From the NCBI GenBank assembly GCA_944388955.1, contig CALXKJ010000012.1:1-62702 (forward strand): a stretch of DNA of 62,702 nucleotides. Direction: 5' to 3'. A model generated the notes under the pieces. That model saw only the letters and a program-made list of their open reading frames with translations. It had not been told where the DNA came from and ran no database searches. Within the stretch, counting starts at the first letter, position 1. The number at the start of each line of letters is the position of its first letter. The DNA is from an uncultured Spirochaetaceae bacterium (GTDB taxonomy: Bacteria > Spirochaetota > Spirochaetia > Sphaerochaetales > Sphaerochaetaceae). Position numbers and translations under genes: made by a program. Positions 6,573 to 16,940 of this stretch are shown here, piece after piece.

Positions 6573-8372
6573 ATGCGTGATTATGATGCGATAGTAATAG
6601 GTGGAGGGCATGCGGGCATTGAAGCCTCGCTGGCCCTTTCAAGAGAGGGCTTTGAAACTCTTCTCATAACACAGTCACTCGATGCGATAGGACGCATGAG
6701 CTGCAATCCATCGATAGGAGGGCTTGCGAAAGGCAATCTTGTGCGTGAGATTGACGCTATGGGCGGTGAGATGGGGCATCTTATCGACAAGACGATGATA
6801 CAGATGCGTATTCTCAATCGCAGAAGGGGACCTGCGGTTCAGGCACCCCGCGCACAGGCTGACAAGTTCAGCTACTCGCGGCTTGCGAAGGAGACCCTGG
6901 AGAAGGAGCACCATCTCCATCTTTTCATGGATACTGTCGTCGATATGATTGTCGATGGAGGAAGAGCAGCCGGTGTCATCACTGAGCGTGGCTGGCATAT
7001 CTCCGCAAAGACTGTGGTTCTCACTACTGGTACATTCATGGATGGCAAAATATTCATAGGTGAGTATGATGCCTCTTGCGGACGCCTGGGAGAGAGTGCA
7101 GCTATAGGGCTTGGAGACAGCCTCAGACGCCTCGGATTCCATACAGGACGCATGAAGACAGGCACACCTAGCCGAGTCCGCTTCTCATCCCTCGACCTTG
7201 ATGAGATGGAAGTGCAATATGGGGATGCGATTATGGAGCCATTCTCTTTTGAGAGCGAGACAATCGAGAGGCCATCCCTTCCTTGCTACATCACATACAC
7301 AAATGAGACGACCCATAGGATTATCAGAGATAATATCAGCCTTTCCCCGCTCTATGGTGGTAAGATTGTCGGCAAAGGACCACGTTACTGCCCGTCAATT
7401 GAAGACAAAGTCGTGCGCTTCCCTGACCGTGAGCGGCATCAGATATTCGTGGAGCCAGAGGGTGTGGGGACTGAGGAGATGTATCTCAACGGGCTCTCTT
7501 CGTCGCTTCCAGAGAGTGTACAGCATGATTTCATCCATTCCATTCCTGGGTTGAGGCATGCCGAGATTATGAGACCTGCATACGCAGTTGAGTATGATTA
7601 TCTTGATCCGATGGATCTTTATCCATCGCTTGAGAGCAAGATTCTTCCATCTCTTTTCATAGCAGGTCAGACCAATGGCACATCCGGTTATGAGGAGGCT
7701 GCGGCACAAGGTCTTATCGCTGGAATGAATGCAGCTCAGCTGCTGAAGGGTGAGAAGCCTGTTATCCTTTCCCGTACAGATGCTTATATAGGTGTTCTCA
7801 TAGATGACCTTGTCACGAAGGGAACGAAAGAGCCATACAGGATGTTCACATCGCGCGCTGAATACAGGCTTTCATTGCGTCATGATAACGCAGATCAGCG
7901 TCTTACTGAGATTTCCTACAATGCAGGACTTGCTACGAAGGAAAGAATGACGAGACTTGCGAAGAAGAGCGAGGATATACTCTCTGTAAAGGAAATCCTC
8001 AGGAAGACAAGAATGGATGGCAGAAGCTGTTATGACCTGGTCCGTATGCCTGAGACTGAGATAACCGAGCTGTCTATTCCAGAGCTTTCATCATTCCCGT
8101 CTTACGTTCTCCACGAAGCCGAGCTTGATATCAAATACGAAGGTTATCTCCAGAGACAGGAAAAAGAGACAGAGAAAGCAAAACGCATGGAGAATATGGA
8201 GATTCCAGCGGATTTCGATTATGATTCAGTTGATGGTATCTCCAGTGAGTCGCGGGAGAAGCTGAAGCTTGTAAAACCCCTTTCGATTGGTCAGGCTTCA
8301 AGAATCTCCGGCGTGAGAGTCACTGACATCGCAGTGCTTTCTGTCGCTGTAAGGAGCAGGAAACGTGGATAA
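6573..8372 (+). CDS. mnmG: tRNA uridine-5-carboxymethylaminomethyl enzyme MnmG (GidA)
   Basis: FAD-dependent partner of MnmE in wobble-uridine modification. It has 599 residues. The N-terminal dinucleotide site is AIVIGGGHAGIEAS, and the family hallmark SCNPSIGGLAKGNLVREIDA follows. GQTNGTSGYEEAAAQG is the second conserved FAD segment, and the C-terminus holds the helical MnmE-binding domain. The ATG at 6573 has a GGGGAAA SD overlapping the mnmE stop; an upstream start inside mnmE is unlikely. The tight mnmE-mnmG-rsmG order indicates one operon. Confidence 0.95.
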   Translation: MRDYDAIVIGGGHAGIEASLALSREGFETLLITQSLDAIGRMSCNPSIGGLAKGNLVREIDAMGGEMGHLIDKTMIQMRILNRRRGPAVQAPRAQADKFSYSRLAKETLEKEHHLHLFMDTVVDMIVDGGRAAGVITERGWHISAKTVVLTTGTFMDGKIFIGEYDASCGRLGESAAIGLGDSLRRLGFHTGRMKTGTPSRVRFSSLDLDEMEVQYGDAIMEPFSFESETIERPSLPCYITYTNETTHRIIRDNISLSPLYGGKIVGKGPRYCPSIEDKVVRFPDRERHQIFVEPEGVGTEEMYLNGLSSSLPESVQHDFIHSIPGLRHAEIMRPAYAVEYDYLDPMDLYPSLESKILPSLFIAGQTNGTSGYEEAAAQGLIAGMNAAQLLKGEKPVILSRTDAYIGVLIDDLVTKGTKEPYRMFTSRAEYRLSLRHDNADQRLTEISYNAGLATKERMTRLAKKSEDILSVKEILRKTRMDGRSCYDLVRMPETEITELSIPELSSFPSYVLHEAELDIKYEGYLQRQEKETEKAKRMENMEIPADFDYDSVDGISSESREKLKLVKPLSIGQASRISGVRVTDIAVLSVAVRSRKRG

Positions 8373-9015
8373 GGAACTTCTTTCATCAAGTCTTGAGCGT
8401 ATAGGTATAACCCCGAGCGATGAGCTTATAGGGAGAATACAGCTCTATCTTGATGAGATTCTTTTCTTCAATCCATCGCTGAAGCTTGTCGGCGCTGAGG
8501 ATGCCGATGAGATTATAATAAAGCATGTGCTGGATTCTGCCGCGGCTTATCCAGTATTCTTGGAAAATACAGAAGCCTCTTCCGTGATAGCGGACATGGG
8601 CTCGGGAGCGGGGTTCCCGGGTGTTGTGCTTGCTATGCTCTTTCCGGATAGGGACTTCGTGCTTATAGAGAGGATGCAGCGCCGTTCGAGGTTCCTCAAG
8701 GGAGTTCTTGTGAGGACGGGACTGAAGAACGCAGAGGTCTGTGATTGTGATATCAAAGATGCCGAGAGAAGCTTCGATGCCGTCACATGCCGCGCTTTCC
8801 ATCCTATTTACGATGCAGCTGATGAGGTCTATCCGCTGCTGAAAGAAGGAGCGCCGCTTCTTCTTTACAAAGGACCGCGTGTGAGTGTGTCATCAGAGCT
8901 TGATGTCCTTAGGGGAGAGGGCTGGAGCTTTGAAGAAGAGATAGTGAATCTTAAAGTTCCCTATCTTGATGAGGCGAGGACTATGGCTGTCCTCAGGAAG
9001 CTTAGAAGGATATGA
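8365..9015 (+). CDS. rsmG: 16S rRNA (guanine-N7) methyltransferase RsmG (GidB)
   Basis: Methylates one guanine (G527 in E. coli numbering) of 16S rRNA using S-adenosylmethionine. It has 216 residues. The SAM-binding glycine motif is ADMGSGAGFPGVVLAMLFP, preceded by KHVLDSAAAYPVF, typical of the family. It starts at GTG 8365 with SD AAGGAG and overlaps the last eight bases of mnmG. Its own end overlaps the ftsK start by four bases. Translational coupling along mnmG-rsmG-ftsK is likely. Confidence 0.94.
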   Translation: MDKELLSSSLERIGITPSDELIGRIQLYLDEILFFNPSLKLVGAEDADEIIIKHVLDSAAAYPVFLENTEASSVIADMGSGAGFPGVVLAMLFPDRDFVLIERMQRRSRFLKGVLVRTGLKNAEVCDCDIKDAERSFDAVTCRAFHPIYDAADEVYPLLKEGAPLLLYKGPRVSVSSELDVLRGEGWSFEEEIVNLKVPYLDEARTMAVLRKLRRI

Positions 9016-11984
9016 AGAGAAAATACAGGCTATCCCTTGGTGTGGGGCTGGCTCTATTCTTTTTAGGTATTGCAGCCGTTCTGCTGCATTTCGTTTCAGG
9101 TTATCTTCCAGCCGCCGTGTCAGAGGCGATTGCAATCGCGGGCAGTTATATCGGTATAGGCAATGGTACGGCTTCAATAGTGCCATTCGGAGCGTTCCTT
9201 GCCATAGAAGGCTTCATTATTCTTATATTCAGGAAGAAGAAGCGGTTCTCTCTTTTCCTTTCAGTGCCGTTTCTCGCTCTGATATACCTGACAGCGCTTT
9301 CCTATGCGCATAAAGCCGCTGGAAATCCACAGCCTGAATTCATTCTCTCGAGAATCAACGCAAACCGCACGGAGCTCCTTCTGCTCTGTGTGCTTCTTGA
9401 AGCGCTTCTTTATGTCATCCTCATGCTTCTTGCCGGAAAGCTCGACGCGCGTTTCTTCAGGAAGGCGGAGAAGAGAAATCGCATGGAGAGACTGAAGAAG
9501 GAAAGAGAGGAAGCACAATCCGATGATAATGATGACTCACAGCATGAGGAAGAAGAGTTACCATCCCATGAAAAGGAAGATAAAGCTTATCTGAAGCTGA
9601 AGCGGAAGATGGAGAAGAAAAGGCTGAAAGAAGAGGCAAAGCTTGAGAAGAAAGAGGAAAAGAAGCGCCTCATAGCGGAGAAAAAAGAAGAGAAGCTCCG
9701 TCTTAAAGCCGAGCGCAAGGCTGAAAAAACTGATGATAAGCACATCGCTGAAGATGATGAGGATCGTTTCACCACTCCCGGAATGGAAGCTGAGAAGAAG
9801 GTCTATATAGATCCAAATGCTCCCGTCGATGTTCCTGAGGTGGGGGAGATGCCTCAGATGAAGCGTATCAGGATGGTAAAGCGCGATAACGCTTCCCCTC
9901 AGCCTAAGAAAACAATGCCACCTGTTTCCGATGTCTTTCCAGAAATAAAGAAAGAGCTGGAGAGAGAAGCAGTGGAAGAGAAGAAGGAAGAGCCTAAGTA
10001 TAGCCCGAAACGCACTGAAGGCTTTCATAAAGGCGGCATGATAGAAGCCACGCTAGAGACGATGATCACCATGGCTGAGGCTGCCTCTTCAGATGATAAG
10101 CCGGTACAGGCTCCTATCAGGGGATTCGAGAAGAAGGATGAGACTGAGAGAAAAAATGACTCGTCATTTGCTCCTTCGAATCTCTCTCCGGAGCATCCTC
10201 GCTACAGGATGTTTGAATCGCTTACGCATAAGAAGAGTGTTTCATCATTCCCTGCGAAATCATTCGAGGCGGATGAGACTGCCCCTTCTGATGATAAGCC
10301 TTCTTATGGCAGCACATTCGTGAAAGACGAGATCGAAGAGAAAAAGCCCATTCATGAAGTGAAGAAGACATATATTCCTGAAATCAAGGAAGAGAAACCT
10401 GTTGTTGAGACACAGAGCTCGGAAGATGATGAGAATTACGATGATGAAACTGGTGAGATGCCTCAGCAGGAGAATGAATTCCTTTACTCTGTAGGTATTG
10501 GCGGCCTTGAGAGCAATGAGCTTGGATATGCTTCGATATCAAGGCGGCAGAAGGCAAGCTACAGCACTCCTCCAAAGTCTATACTCAAGGACTATCCTCA
10601 GGCGTCATCCGAGATTGATGATTTCACGAGAGAGCAGGGCGATATAATCGTTGAGACGCTTGCTGACTATCATGTTTCCGTGACGCTCGATGATATCATC
10701 AAGGGACCTACTGTCACGATGTATGAGCTTAAGCTCGGAGAGGGCGTGATGGTACAGCGCATCAAGTCACGCTATGATGAGCTCTCATATAGCCTTGGTG
10801 GTGTGCATATAAGAATTCTCGCTCCTGTTCCGGGCCGTCAGGCTGTAGGAATCGAAGTTCCGAACAAGACAAGGGCGGTCATTGGCTTCAAGGATATGCT
10901 CTATGCAATGGAAAGCAATCCTGATAGCGCGAAGCTGCGTGTGCCTATGATTCTCGGACGCACTATTACAGGCGAGCCCCGTACGATTGATGTGGCAAAG
11001 ATGCCTCATATGCTTATTGCGGGAACTACAGGTTCTGGAAAGTCGGTGTGTATCAACTCATTCATATGCACGCTTGTATACACACGCTCTCCGCAGCAGG
11101 TGCGCCTTATAATGGTTGATCCGAAGGTCGTAGAGCTTACTGTTTATAATGGCATACCTCATCTGCTGACGCCTGTTATCACAGAGGATAAAAAAGTCGT
11201 CAGGATGCTCAAATGGTTAGTCGATGAGATGGAGAGACGCTATCAGATGCTTTTCCGCTTCGGTGTAAGGAATATCGAGGGACTCAATGACAAGATAAAG
11301 AAAGAGAATATACCGTGCGAGAAGCTTCCGTATATTGTCCTTATCATGGATGAGTTCGCTGATCTGATGGCGACAGTCGGCAAGGATATCGAGAACTATG
11401 TAGCGAGGCTTGCTGCCAAAGCGCGTGCTGCGGGCATTCATCTGATACTTGCAACACAGCGTCCGTCTACTGATGTCATCACAGGCACGATTAAGAACAA
11501 CTTCCCGTCTCGTATAGCATTCGCTGTCTCTTCAGGCACCAACTCGAGGATAATCCTCGATGAGAACGGCGCTGAGGATCTCCTTGGCAAGGGCGACATG
11601 CTTCTCATGGAGCCTTCAACCATTGGCTTGCAGAGAATACAGGGTGCATTCCTTTCCGATGATGAAGTATATGGCATCGTGTCATATGCTCAGAAGCATG
11701 GCACCACTGATTATCTTTCGGAGGATATCTTTGAGGAGCCGCCAGAGAGCAGTGAAGGAGAGGGCGTTGAAGTCAATGTCTCCGACGAGGATTCCGATGA
11801 GGTTCTCTATGAGACGGCCAAGCAGATAGTCTATGAAAGGAAGAATGCTTCGGCATCATATCTGCAGCGGAGGATGAAGATTGGCTATAACCGTGCAGCC
11901 AGAATCATTGAGATGATGGAGGAGCGGGGTATAATAGGTCCGCCAAACGGCTCCAAGCCAAGAGAAATCCTCAAATATGAATGA
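9012..11984 (+). CDS. ftsK: DNA translocase FtsK/SpoIIIE
   Basis: Septum-anchored ATPase that pumps chromosomal DNA during division and activates dimer resolution. The 990 residues have about four membrane segments in roughly 1-150. A very long Lys/Glu/Asp-rich linker (about 155-500) follows, with EKKEEKKRL-type repeats. Then come the alpha/beta motor with Walker A IAGTTGSGKS near residue 670 and Walker B YIVLIMDEFADLM. The C-terminal winged-helix gamma domain (SASYLQRRMKIGYNRAARI) reads KOPS-like DNA. The linker is charged rather than Pro/Gln-rich. Translationally coupled to rsmG. Confidence 0.95.
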   Translation: MKRKYRLSLGVGLALFFLGIAAVLLHFVSGYLPAAVSEAIAIAGSYIGIGNGTASIVPFGAFLAIEGFIILIFRKKKRFSLFLSVPFLALIYLTALSYAHKAAGNPQPEFILSRINANRTELLLLCVLLEALLYVILMLLAGKLDARFFRKAEKRNRMERLKKEREEAQSDDNDDSQHEEEELPSHEKEDKAYLKLKRKMEKKRLKEEAKLEKKEEKKRLIAEKKEEKLRLKAERKAEKTDDKHIAEDDEDRFTTPGMEAEKKVYIDPNAPVDVPEVGEMPQMKRIRMVKRDNASPQPKKTMPPVSDVFPEIKKELEREAVEEKKEEPKYSPKRTEGFHKGGMIEATLETMITMAEAASSDDKPVQAPIRGFEKKDETERKNDSSFAPSNLSPEHPRYRMFESLTHKKSVSSFPAKSFEADETAPSDDKPSYGSTFVKDEIEEKKPIHEVKKTYIPEIKEEKPVVETQSSEDDENYDDETGEMPQQENEFLYSVGIGGLESNELGYASISRRQKASYSTPPKSILKDYPQASSEIDDFTREQGDIIVETLADYHVSVTLDDIIKGPTVTMYELKLGEGVMVQRIKSRYDELSYSLGGVHIRILAPVPGRQAVGIEVPNKTRAVIGFKDMLYAMESNPDSAKLRVPMILGRTITGEPRTIDVAKMPHMLIAGTTGSGKSVCINSFICTLVYTRSPQQVRLIMVDPKVVELTVYNGIPHLLTPVITEDKKVVRMLKWLVDEMERRYQMLFRFGVRNIEGLNDKIKKENIPCEKLPYIVLIMDEFADLMATVGKDIENYVARLAAKARAAGIHLILATQRPSTDVITGTIKNNFPSRIAFAVSSGTNSRIILDENGAEDLLGKGDMLLMEPSTIGLQRIQGAFLSDDEVYGIVSYAQKHGTTDYLSEDIFEEPPESSEGEGVEVNVSDEDSDEVLYETAKQIVYERKNASASYLQRRMKIGYNRAARIIEMMEERGIIGPPNGSKPREILKYE

Positions 11985-12023
11985 GTCTTTCCGCAATGCT
12001 TTTTTGAGAGTATCATCTGCCGT

Positions 12024-12824
12024 ATGAAAAGCGCCATTAGAAACGGAATAATCGTTGATGAATCGATGGCTGTGCTTCCTGTGACAAAGAGGGAAGTGCA
12101 GTATTCTTTCTCTGTATACGAAACGATAAGGACAGAAAGCGGCAAACCTGTGCATCTTCAGGATCATCTGGAGAGACTGAAGGCGTCTTGCCGCATGATA
12201 GAGCTTTCACATCCGTTCTCTGATGAGATGATTTCCTCATCGCTTTATTCTCTCATAGAGCATGATGCCATCTCAGACGCGTCATGCCGTATCCTCATTG
12301 TCGGAGGTCCTGATCCGCTCTTTTTCATCACTTATAGTGATCCGGAGCCATTTCCCGAGAGTTATTACAGTGAAGGTGTGCCCGCTATTCTCTACTACGG
12401 AGAGAGATTTATGCCGGAAGCTAAGACATCCAATCTCCTGATGCAGTATCTGGCGGCAGAGGAAGCAAAGAGAAAAGGAGCTTTCGAAGCCCTGCTTGTA
12501 AACAGGAAGGGTGAGATACTCGAAGGAACAAGGTGCAATGTATACGGTCTTTACGGAAAACGCATCTATACAGCCGCAGATGGAGCAGTGCTTTCAGGCA
12601 TAACGCGTATAAGCGTGCTGAAAGCGGCAGAGGCTCTTGGCTTCGAGATTGTCTATACGCCTCCTACTGACACGAACTACCATATGTTTGACGCGCTTTT
12701 CCTGTCATCTACTCCATATGGGATTATCCCGCTTTCCTCTGTGAATGGCCATGTGCTCAACCGCAGGAGCTGGGAGGAGATAAGGAAAATCCACACGCTT
12801 GAACGCCAGTGGGAGAAAGAATGA
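12024..12824 (+). CDS. PLP-dependent class IV aminotransferase (BCAT / ADC lyase / D-amino-acid type)
   Basis: A 266-residue fold-type IV PLP enzyme. The N-terminal half shows SVYETIRTESGKPVHLQDHLERL, the substrate-side segment of IlvE/PabC/Dat proteins. The second half has PEAKTSNLLMQYLAAEEAK, including the PLP lysine, then ILEGTRCNVY and GAVLSGITRISVLKAA, which bind the cofactor phosphate. Sequence alone does not separate branched-chain aminotransferase, aminodeoxychorismate lyase and D-alanine transaminase. The short length and GTRCNVY motif fit any of the three. It lies 39 bases after ftsK with little SD; a 16-codon frame overlaps the junction. Confidence 0.8.
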   Translation: MKSAIRNGIIVDESMAVLPVTKREVQYSFSVYETIRTESGKPVHLQDHLERLKASCRMIELSHPFSDEMISSSLYSLIEHDAISDASCRILIVGGPDPLFFITYSDPEPFPESYYSEGVPAILYYGERFMPEAKTSNLLMQYLAAEEAKRKGAFEALLVNRKGEILEGTRCNVYGLYGKRIYTAADGAVLSGITRISVLKAAEALGFEIVYTPPTDTNYHMFDALFLSSTPYGIIPLSSVNGHVLNRRSWEEIRKIHTLERQWEKE

Positions 12825-12901
12825 TGGCAATGGACAAAAGATAACAGAAACTATATTGTTCAGGTGTCACTTAAAGCAATTTTACCATTGAGGTTCAATA
12901 T

Positions 12902-14467
12902 ATGAAATTCACTGAATTACCTCTTTCTGAGGATGTTCTTGCCGGTATTGCAAAGGCCGGCTACACAGAGTGCACGCCTGTTCAGGAGAAAGTCCTTCCT
13001 ATATCGCTTTCTGGAAAGGATGTCATGGTTCAATCGAAGACCGGAAGCGGCAAGACAGCGGTTTTCCTTCTCACAATACTTGAGAAATACAGCAGGAACC
13101 GGAGTGGCGCCGCTCTTATAGTTTCTCCTACCAGAGAGCTTGCGGTACAGATTGAGGAAGATGCCAGGGTTCTGGCTGCGGGTTTCCCAGATTACCGTAT
13201 TGGATGCTTTTATGGAGGAGTTGGATATAAAGAGCAGAACGAGGAGCTTTCATCAGGGCTTAATCTCTATGTGGGAACGCCTGGCCGCCTTTTGGATTTC
13301 GCTAAATCCAACAAGCTCGATTTCCGTGTGTTTGATACAATCGTGCTTGATGAAGCTGACAGGATGTTCGATATGGGATTCTATCCTGATGTCCAATCCA
13401 TGTTCGCGCAGATGGTCCCTTCTTCAGAGAGACAGACGATGCTCTTTTCCGCGACGCTCTCCACAAAAGTGAGGAATCTTGCCTGGCAGTATATGTCAGA
13501 GCCAGAGGAGATAGCTGTCCAGCCTGAGGAAATAACCGTGAAGAACATCACTCAGGAGCTTTTTCATGTGACAAAGGACGAGAAGTTCTCTCTTTTCCTG
13601 TCGATACTGAAGAAATTGAATCCATCATCATGCCTTATCTTCACGAACACGAAAGACAGGGCAGTCGAGGTCGCTAAAAGACTTTCGATGAATGGCTATA
13701 AGGCTGAATACCTCATGGGTGACATGCCTCAGTCAAAGAGGCTCAAGACTCTTGAGAAGATGAAGGAAGGAAAGCTTCCTTATCTTGTAGCTACCGATGT
13801 CGCGGCAAGAGGTCTGCAGATTGATGATCTCGAGCTTGTTGTCAATTATGATATTCCAGAGGATTATGAGAACTATGTCCACAGAATCGGACGCACAGCA
13901 AGAGCTGGCAAGACAGGAAAAGCCATCACGCTTGCATGTGAGGAATATATCTATGGGCTGGAAGCTATAGAGGATTATATCCAGATGAAGATTCCAGTTC
14001 TCTGGCCTGATGAAGTCGGGCTTGAGAGTGTCGAGGATAAGTCCGCTGGTTATCATTACAGATCCTACCGTTCTTCCGGAAGAGGACGCGATGATAGAAA
14101 AGACAGCTCCAGAAGCCGTGGCGGCAAGAATACGAGAAAGACGCAGAGAATCAGCAAATCAAGAAAGCCTCAGAAGAATGAAGACAGTGTGATAGAGAAG
14201 TCCAATACCGATTTCTCAAAGCTTTCTGAGATGTCACTTGATGAGAGAATGGCATATTACAAAAAACAGTATGCGCCTTCTGCCGCGCCTAAAAGCGAGA
14301 AGAAGAGACCTCAGCCGAAGAAGGCACAGAAGCCTGCTGTCCAGAAAGCACCGAAAGACAGCATGAGGAAAGCGCCTGAGCCTAAGGTTGAAGAGGTGAA
14401 GACAGAGGTCAAGAGCGCCAGAAAGGGACTTTTCAGCCGTATCAAGGCACGTATCTTCGGAGCGTGA
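12902..14467 (+). CDS. DEAD-box ATP-dependent RNA helicase
   Basis: Unwinds RNA, probably in ribosome assembly or mRNA decay. The 521 residues show the Q motif (YTECTPVQEKVLP), motif I (SKTGSGKTAVF, about residue 45), Ia (SPTRELAVQ), II (DEAD, about 150), III (SAT), V (VATDVAARGLQI) and VI (HRIGRTARAG). The last ~140 residues are an Arg/Lys/Ser/Pro-rich basic tail (SRSRGGKNTRK..., KKRPQPKKAQK), a typical RNA-tethering extension. It starts at ATG 12902 with a GAGG SD. The ABC exporter gene follows immediately. Confidence 0.93.
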   Translation: MKFTELPLSEDVLAGIAKAGYTECTPVQEKVLPISLSGKDVMVQSKTGSGKTAVFLLTILEKYSRNRSGAALIVSPTRELAVQIEEDARVLAAGFPDYRIGCFYGGVGYKEQNEELSSGLNLYVGTPGRLLDFAKSNKLDFRVFDTIVLDEADRMFDMGFYPDVQSMFAQMVPSSERQTMLFSATLSTKVRNLAWQYMSEPEEIAVQPEEITVKNITQELFHVTKDEKFSLFLSILKKLNPSSCLIFTNTKDRAVEVAKRLSMNGYKAEYLMGDMPQSKRLKTLEKMKEGKLPYLVATDVAARGLQIDDLELVVNYDIPEDYENYVHRIGRTARAGKTGKAITLACEEYIYGLEAIEDYIQMKIPVLWPDEVGLESVEDKSAGYHYRSYRSSGRGRDDRKDSSRSRGGKNTRKTQRISKSRKPQKNEDSVIEKSNTDFSKLSEMSLDERMAYYKKQYAPSAAPKSEKKRPQPKKAQKPAVQKAPKDSMRKAPEPKVEEVKTEVKSARKGLFSRIKARIFGA

Positions 14468-14468
14468 G

Positions 14469-16187
14469 ATGCTTAGAAGATTCTGCTCTTATTACAGATA
14501 TTACAAAGGTCTTTTTGCCCTTGATATGTCTGTGGCATTCATTTCATCGCTTCTGTCGCTAGTTTCTCCCGCTATAGTCCGCTATATACTTTCCACAGCA
14601 CTTCCCGCGAGGCTTTTTGTGGATATAATATGGCTTCTTATCGCGATAATCGTCATTTACATGCTTCAGGCAGGAGCGACGTACATAAGAATCAAGTGGG
14701 GACATTACCTTGGTGTCTACATGGAAAACAGAATGCGCACAGAGCTCTTCTCTCATCTTCAGGAGCTTTCATTCTCATATTTCGACCGCACGAAGACCGG
14801 AACGATAATGTCGAGGATCACTAATGACCTCTTCAACATCGCGGAAGTTGCGCATCACTGTCCTGAGGATTTCCTTATCTCAATAGCCACTATCCTTGGC
14901 GCGTATATCTTGATGTTCTCGTTCTCATGGGAGCTGGCGCTTGTTTCTGTTATCCCACTTCCTGTGATGCTTGTATATGGAATCATATTCAACCACAGGC
15001 TCAAGGAAAGAAACAGGGCTATCAGGCGTACGATTGCAGAAGTCAATGTCGCTGCCGAGAACTCAATCCAAGGTATCCGCGAAGTGAAAAGCTATTCACG
15101 TGAGAAGCTCCAGGAGAAGAAATTCAACGCTTCGAATACGGAGCTCAAGACATCAAGGGAAAAGATGTACCAGACAATGGCTTTCTACCAGACCGGGATA
15201 GGTTTCATGCGTGATTTCTACTACTTCATGACAATCGCAGGCGGTATAATCCTCATTGCCCGTGGTACTGTGGCAGTCTACGATCTTGTCACTTTCCTTC
15301 TCTATGTCTCTGTTGTTCTCCCTCCTATTGATAGGCTTATAAACTTCACTGAGCAGTTCACCCAAGGCATGGCGTCATTTGAGCGTTTTACGGAGATTCT
15401 CGATATTAAACCGCAGATTACGGACAATCCCGATGCTGTTCCGCTTGCAGTGAAAGACGGTACGATTGATTTCAATTCAGTTTCATTCGCTTATGAAAGC
15501 GATGATGGACGGGAGAGAGTGATAGAGAATCTCACGATGCATATTCCAGGAGGAAAGAAAGTTGCGCTTGTGGGTGAGTCAGGTGCAGGTAAGTCCACTA
15601 TAGTCTCTCTTTTAGGCCGTTTTTACGAGCGTCAGGGTGGCTCGATAGAGATTGATGGCACTGATATCGATTCAGTTACGCAGAAATCTCTTCATGAGGC
15701 AATAGGGTTTGTGCAGCAGAATGTTTTCCTGTTTGATGCGACTATTAGGGAGAATCTTCGTTACGGTAAAGTCGACGCGAATGATGATGAGATGTGGAGA
15801 GCCCTTGAGAATGCGAACCTGAAGGATTTTGTCGCTTCGCTTCCGAATGGGCTTGATACTGAAGTCGGGGAACGTGGCACAAGACTTTCAGGCGGACAGA
15901 AGCAGAGACTCTCCATTGCCCGTATTTTCCTCAAGGATCCGAAGATTCTCATCTTTGATGAGGCGACAAGCTCACTTGATACCGAGAGCGAGAAACTTAT
16001 ACAGGATGCTTTCGACAGGCTTGCCGAGGGAAGGACATCCATTGTCATAGCTCATCGGTTATCAACAATAAAGGATTCGGATATAATCTTTGTCATAGAT
16101 AAGGGAATGGTTGCTGAGTCGGGCACGCATCAGGAGCTTCTTGATAAGCGTGGTCTCTACTACAGGCTCTATTCCCTCAAGGATTGA
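14469..16187 (+). CDS. ABC exporter, fused membrane and ATPase domains (MsbA/MdlB-like)
   Basis: Homodimeric or heterodimeric exporter half-transporter of 572 residues. Six membrane helices lie in about 1-320 and the nucleotide-binding domain follows. Walker A is ALVGESGAGKST (near residue 370), the Q loop VQQNVFLF, signature RLSGGQKQR and Walker B ILIFDEATSSLDTE. The start follows the helicase stop by one base. It is followed by plsC at three bases, which makes a lipid or lipid-linked substrate plausible, but the substrate is not determined by the sequence. Confidence 0.9.
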   Translation: MLRRFCSYYRYYKGLFALDMSVAFISSLLSLVSPAIVRYILSTALPARLFVDIIWLLIAIIVIYMLQAGATYIRIKWGHYLGVYMENRMRTELFSHLQELSFSYFDRTKTGTIMSRITNDLFNIAEVAHHCPEDFLISIATILGAYILMFSFSWELALVSVIPLPVMLVYGIIFNHRLKERNRAIRRTIAEVNVAAENSIQGIREVKSYSREKLQEKKFNASNTELKTSREKMYQTMAFYQTGIGFMRDFYYFMTIAGGIILIARGTVAVYDLVTFLLYVSVVLPPIDRLINFTEQFTQGMASFERFTEILDIKPQITDNPDAVPLAVKDGTIDFNSVSFAYESDDGRERVIENLTMHIPGGKKVALVGESGAGKSTIVSLLGRFYERQGGSIEIDGTDIDSVTQKSLHEAIGFVQQNVFLFDATIRENLRYGKVDANDDEMWRALENANLKDFVASLPNGLDTEVGERGTRLSGGQKQRLSIARIFLKDPKILIFDEATSSLDTESEKLIQDAFDRLAEGRTSIVIAHRLSTIKDSDIIFVIDKGMVAESGTHQELLDKRGLYYRLYSLKD

Positions 16188-16190
16188 AAA

Positions 16191-16940
16191 TTGAAAGCAT
16201 TCAGATTGACCATTGGTTTGATATTCCTCGTTCCTGTATTCCTTGTGCTCGGGATTCTCGCGCTTATTGTCGGCAATCTTCTTTCGCTTATCAGGCTGAG
16301 AAGAGCCTCGGAAGTCAGTGTGCATTTCATCTTCGATATCCTCATCTGGTGGATTTTCATCTGTCTAGGTGTCAGATACCATGTCTACGGCAAGGAGAAT
16401 ATCCCTCGCTGGGGCTCTCGTGTATGCTATGTGGCGAACCATCAGAGTGCTCTCGATATCCCCGCGATATTCGGTACAGGCGCATGGTGCGGAATCGTCG
16501 CTAAGAAGGAGCTTTTCAGGATTCCATTCCTTCATAGTCTCCTGAAGCTTCTCAGATGCATCTCCCTTGACAGATCATCGCTGCGTGCCGGTCTGCAGTC
16601 AATCCTTGCTGGTGTCGAGAGGATAAAGAGCGGTTATCCCATGGGTATTTTCCCCGAAGGAACAAGGAGCCGTACAGGAGAGATTGCTGAGATGAAGGCC
16701 GGGGCTTTCAAGATGGCGACGAAAGCAAAGGCGCTTCTTGTACCAATAGTGATAAAGAATACAAGGACAGCATTTGAGGCTATAGACAGCCTTAAGCGCG
16801 TCAATGTCTATGTTCAGATACTTCCTCCGATTGATACATCCATCATGTCCGAGGATGAGCTGAAAAATGTCCATTCTGTTGTGGAAAAGATGATCAGAGA
16901 TACATATTCAGCGCTTCCTGAACCATATGCTCACCGCTGA
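16191..16940 (+). CDS. plsC: 1-acyl-sn-glycerol-3-phosphate acyltransferase
   Basis: Adds the second acyl chain to lysophosphatidate in phospholipid synthesis. A 249-residue membrane-anchored protein with a strong N-terminal helix (LTIGLIFLVPVFLVLGILAL). The acyltransferase box is VANHQSALD (HX4D), and the substrate motif is FPEGTRSRTGE. It starts at TTG 16191. Its end overlaps the next ATPase gene by 14 bases. Confidence 0.92.
   Translation: MKAFRLTIGLIFLVPVFLVLGILALIVGNLLSLIRLRRASEVSVHFIFDILIWWIFICLGVRYHVYGKENIPRWGSRVCYVANHQSALDIPAIFGTGAWCGIVAKKELFRIPFLHSLLKLLRCISLDRSSLRAGLQSILAGVERIKSGYPMGIFPEGTRSRTGEIAEMKAGAFKMATKAKALLVPIVIKNTRTAFEAIDSLKRVNVYVQILPPIDTSIMSEDELKNVHSVVEKMIRDTYSALPEPYAHR

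Noticed and set aside
9558-10028. 156-residue minus-strand ORF opposite ftsK
   Set aside because: It is the complement of the Lys/Glu-rich linker (Phe/Leu-rich by reversal); no SD and no independent codon signal.
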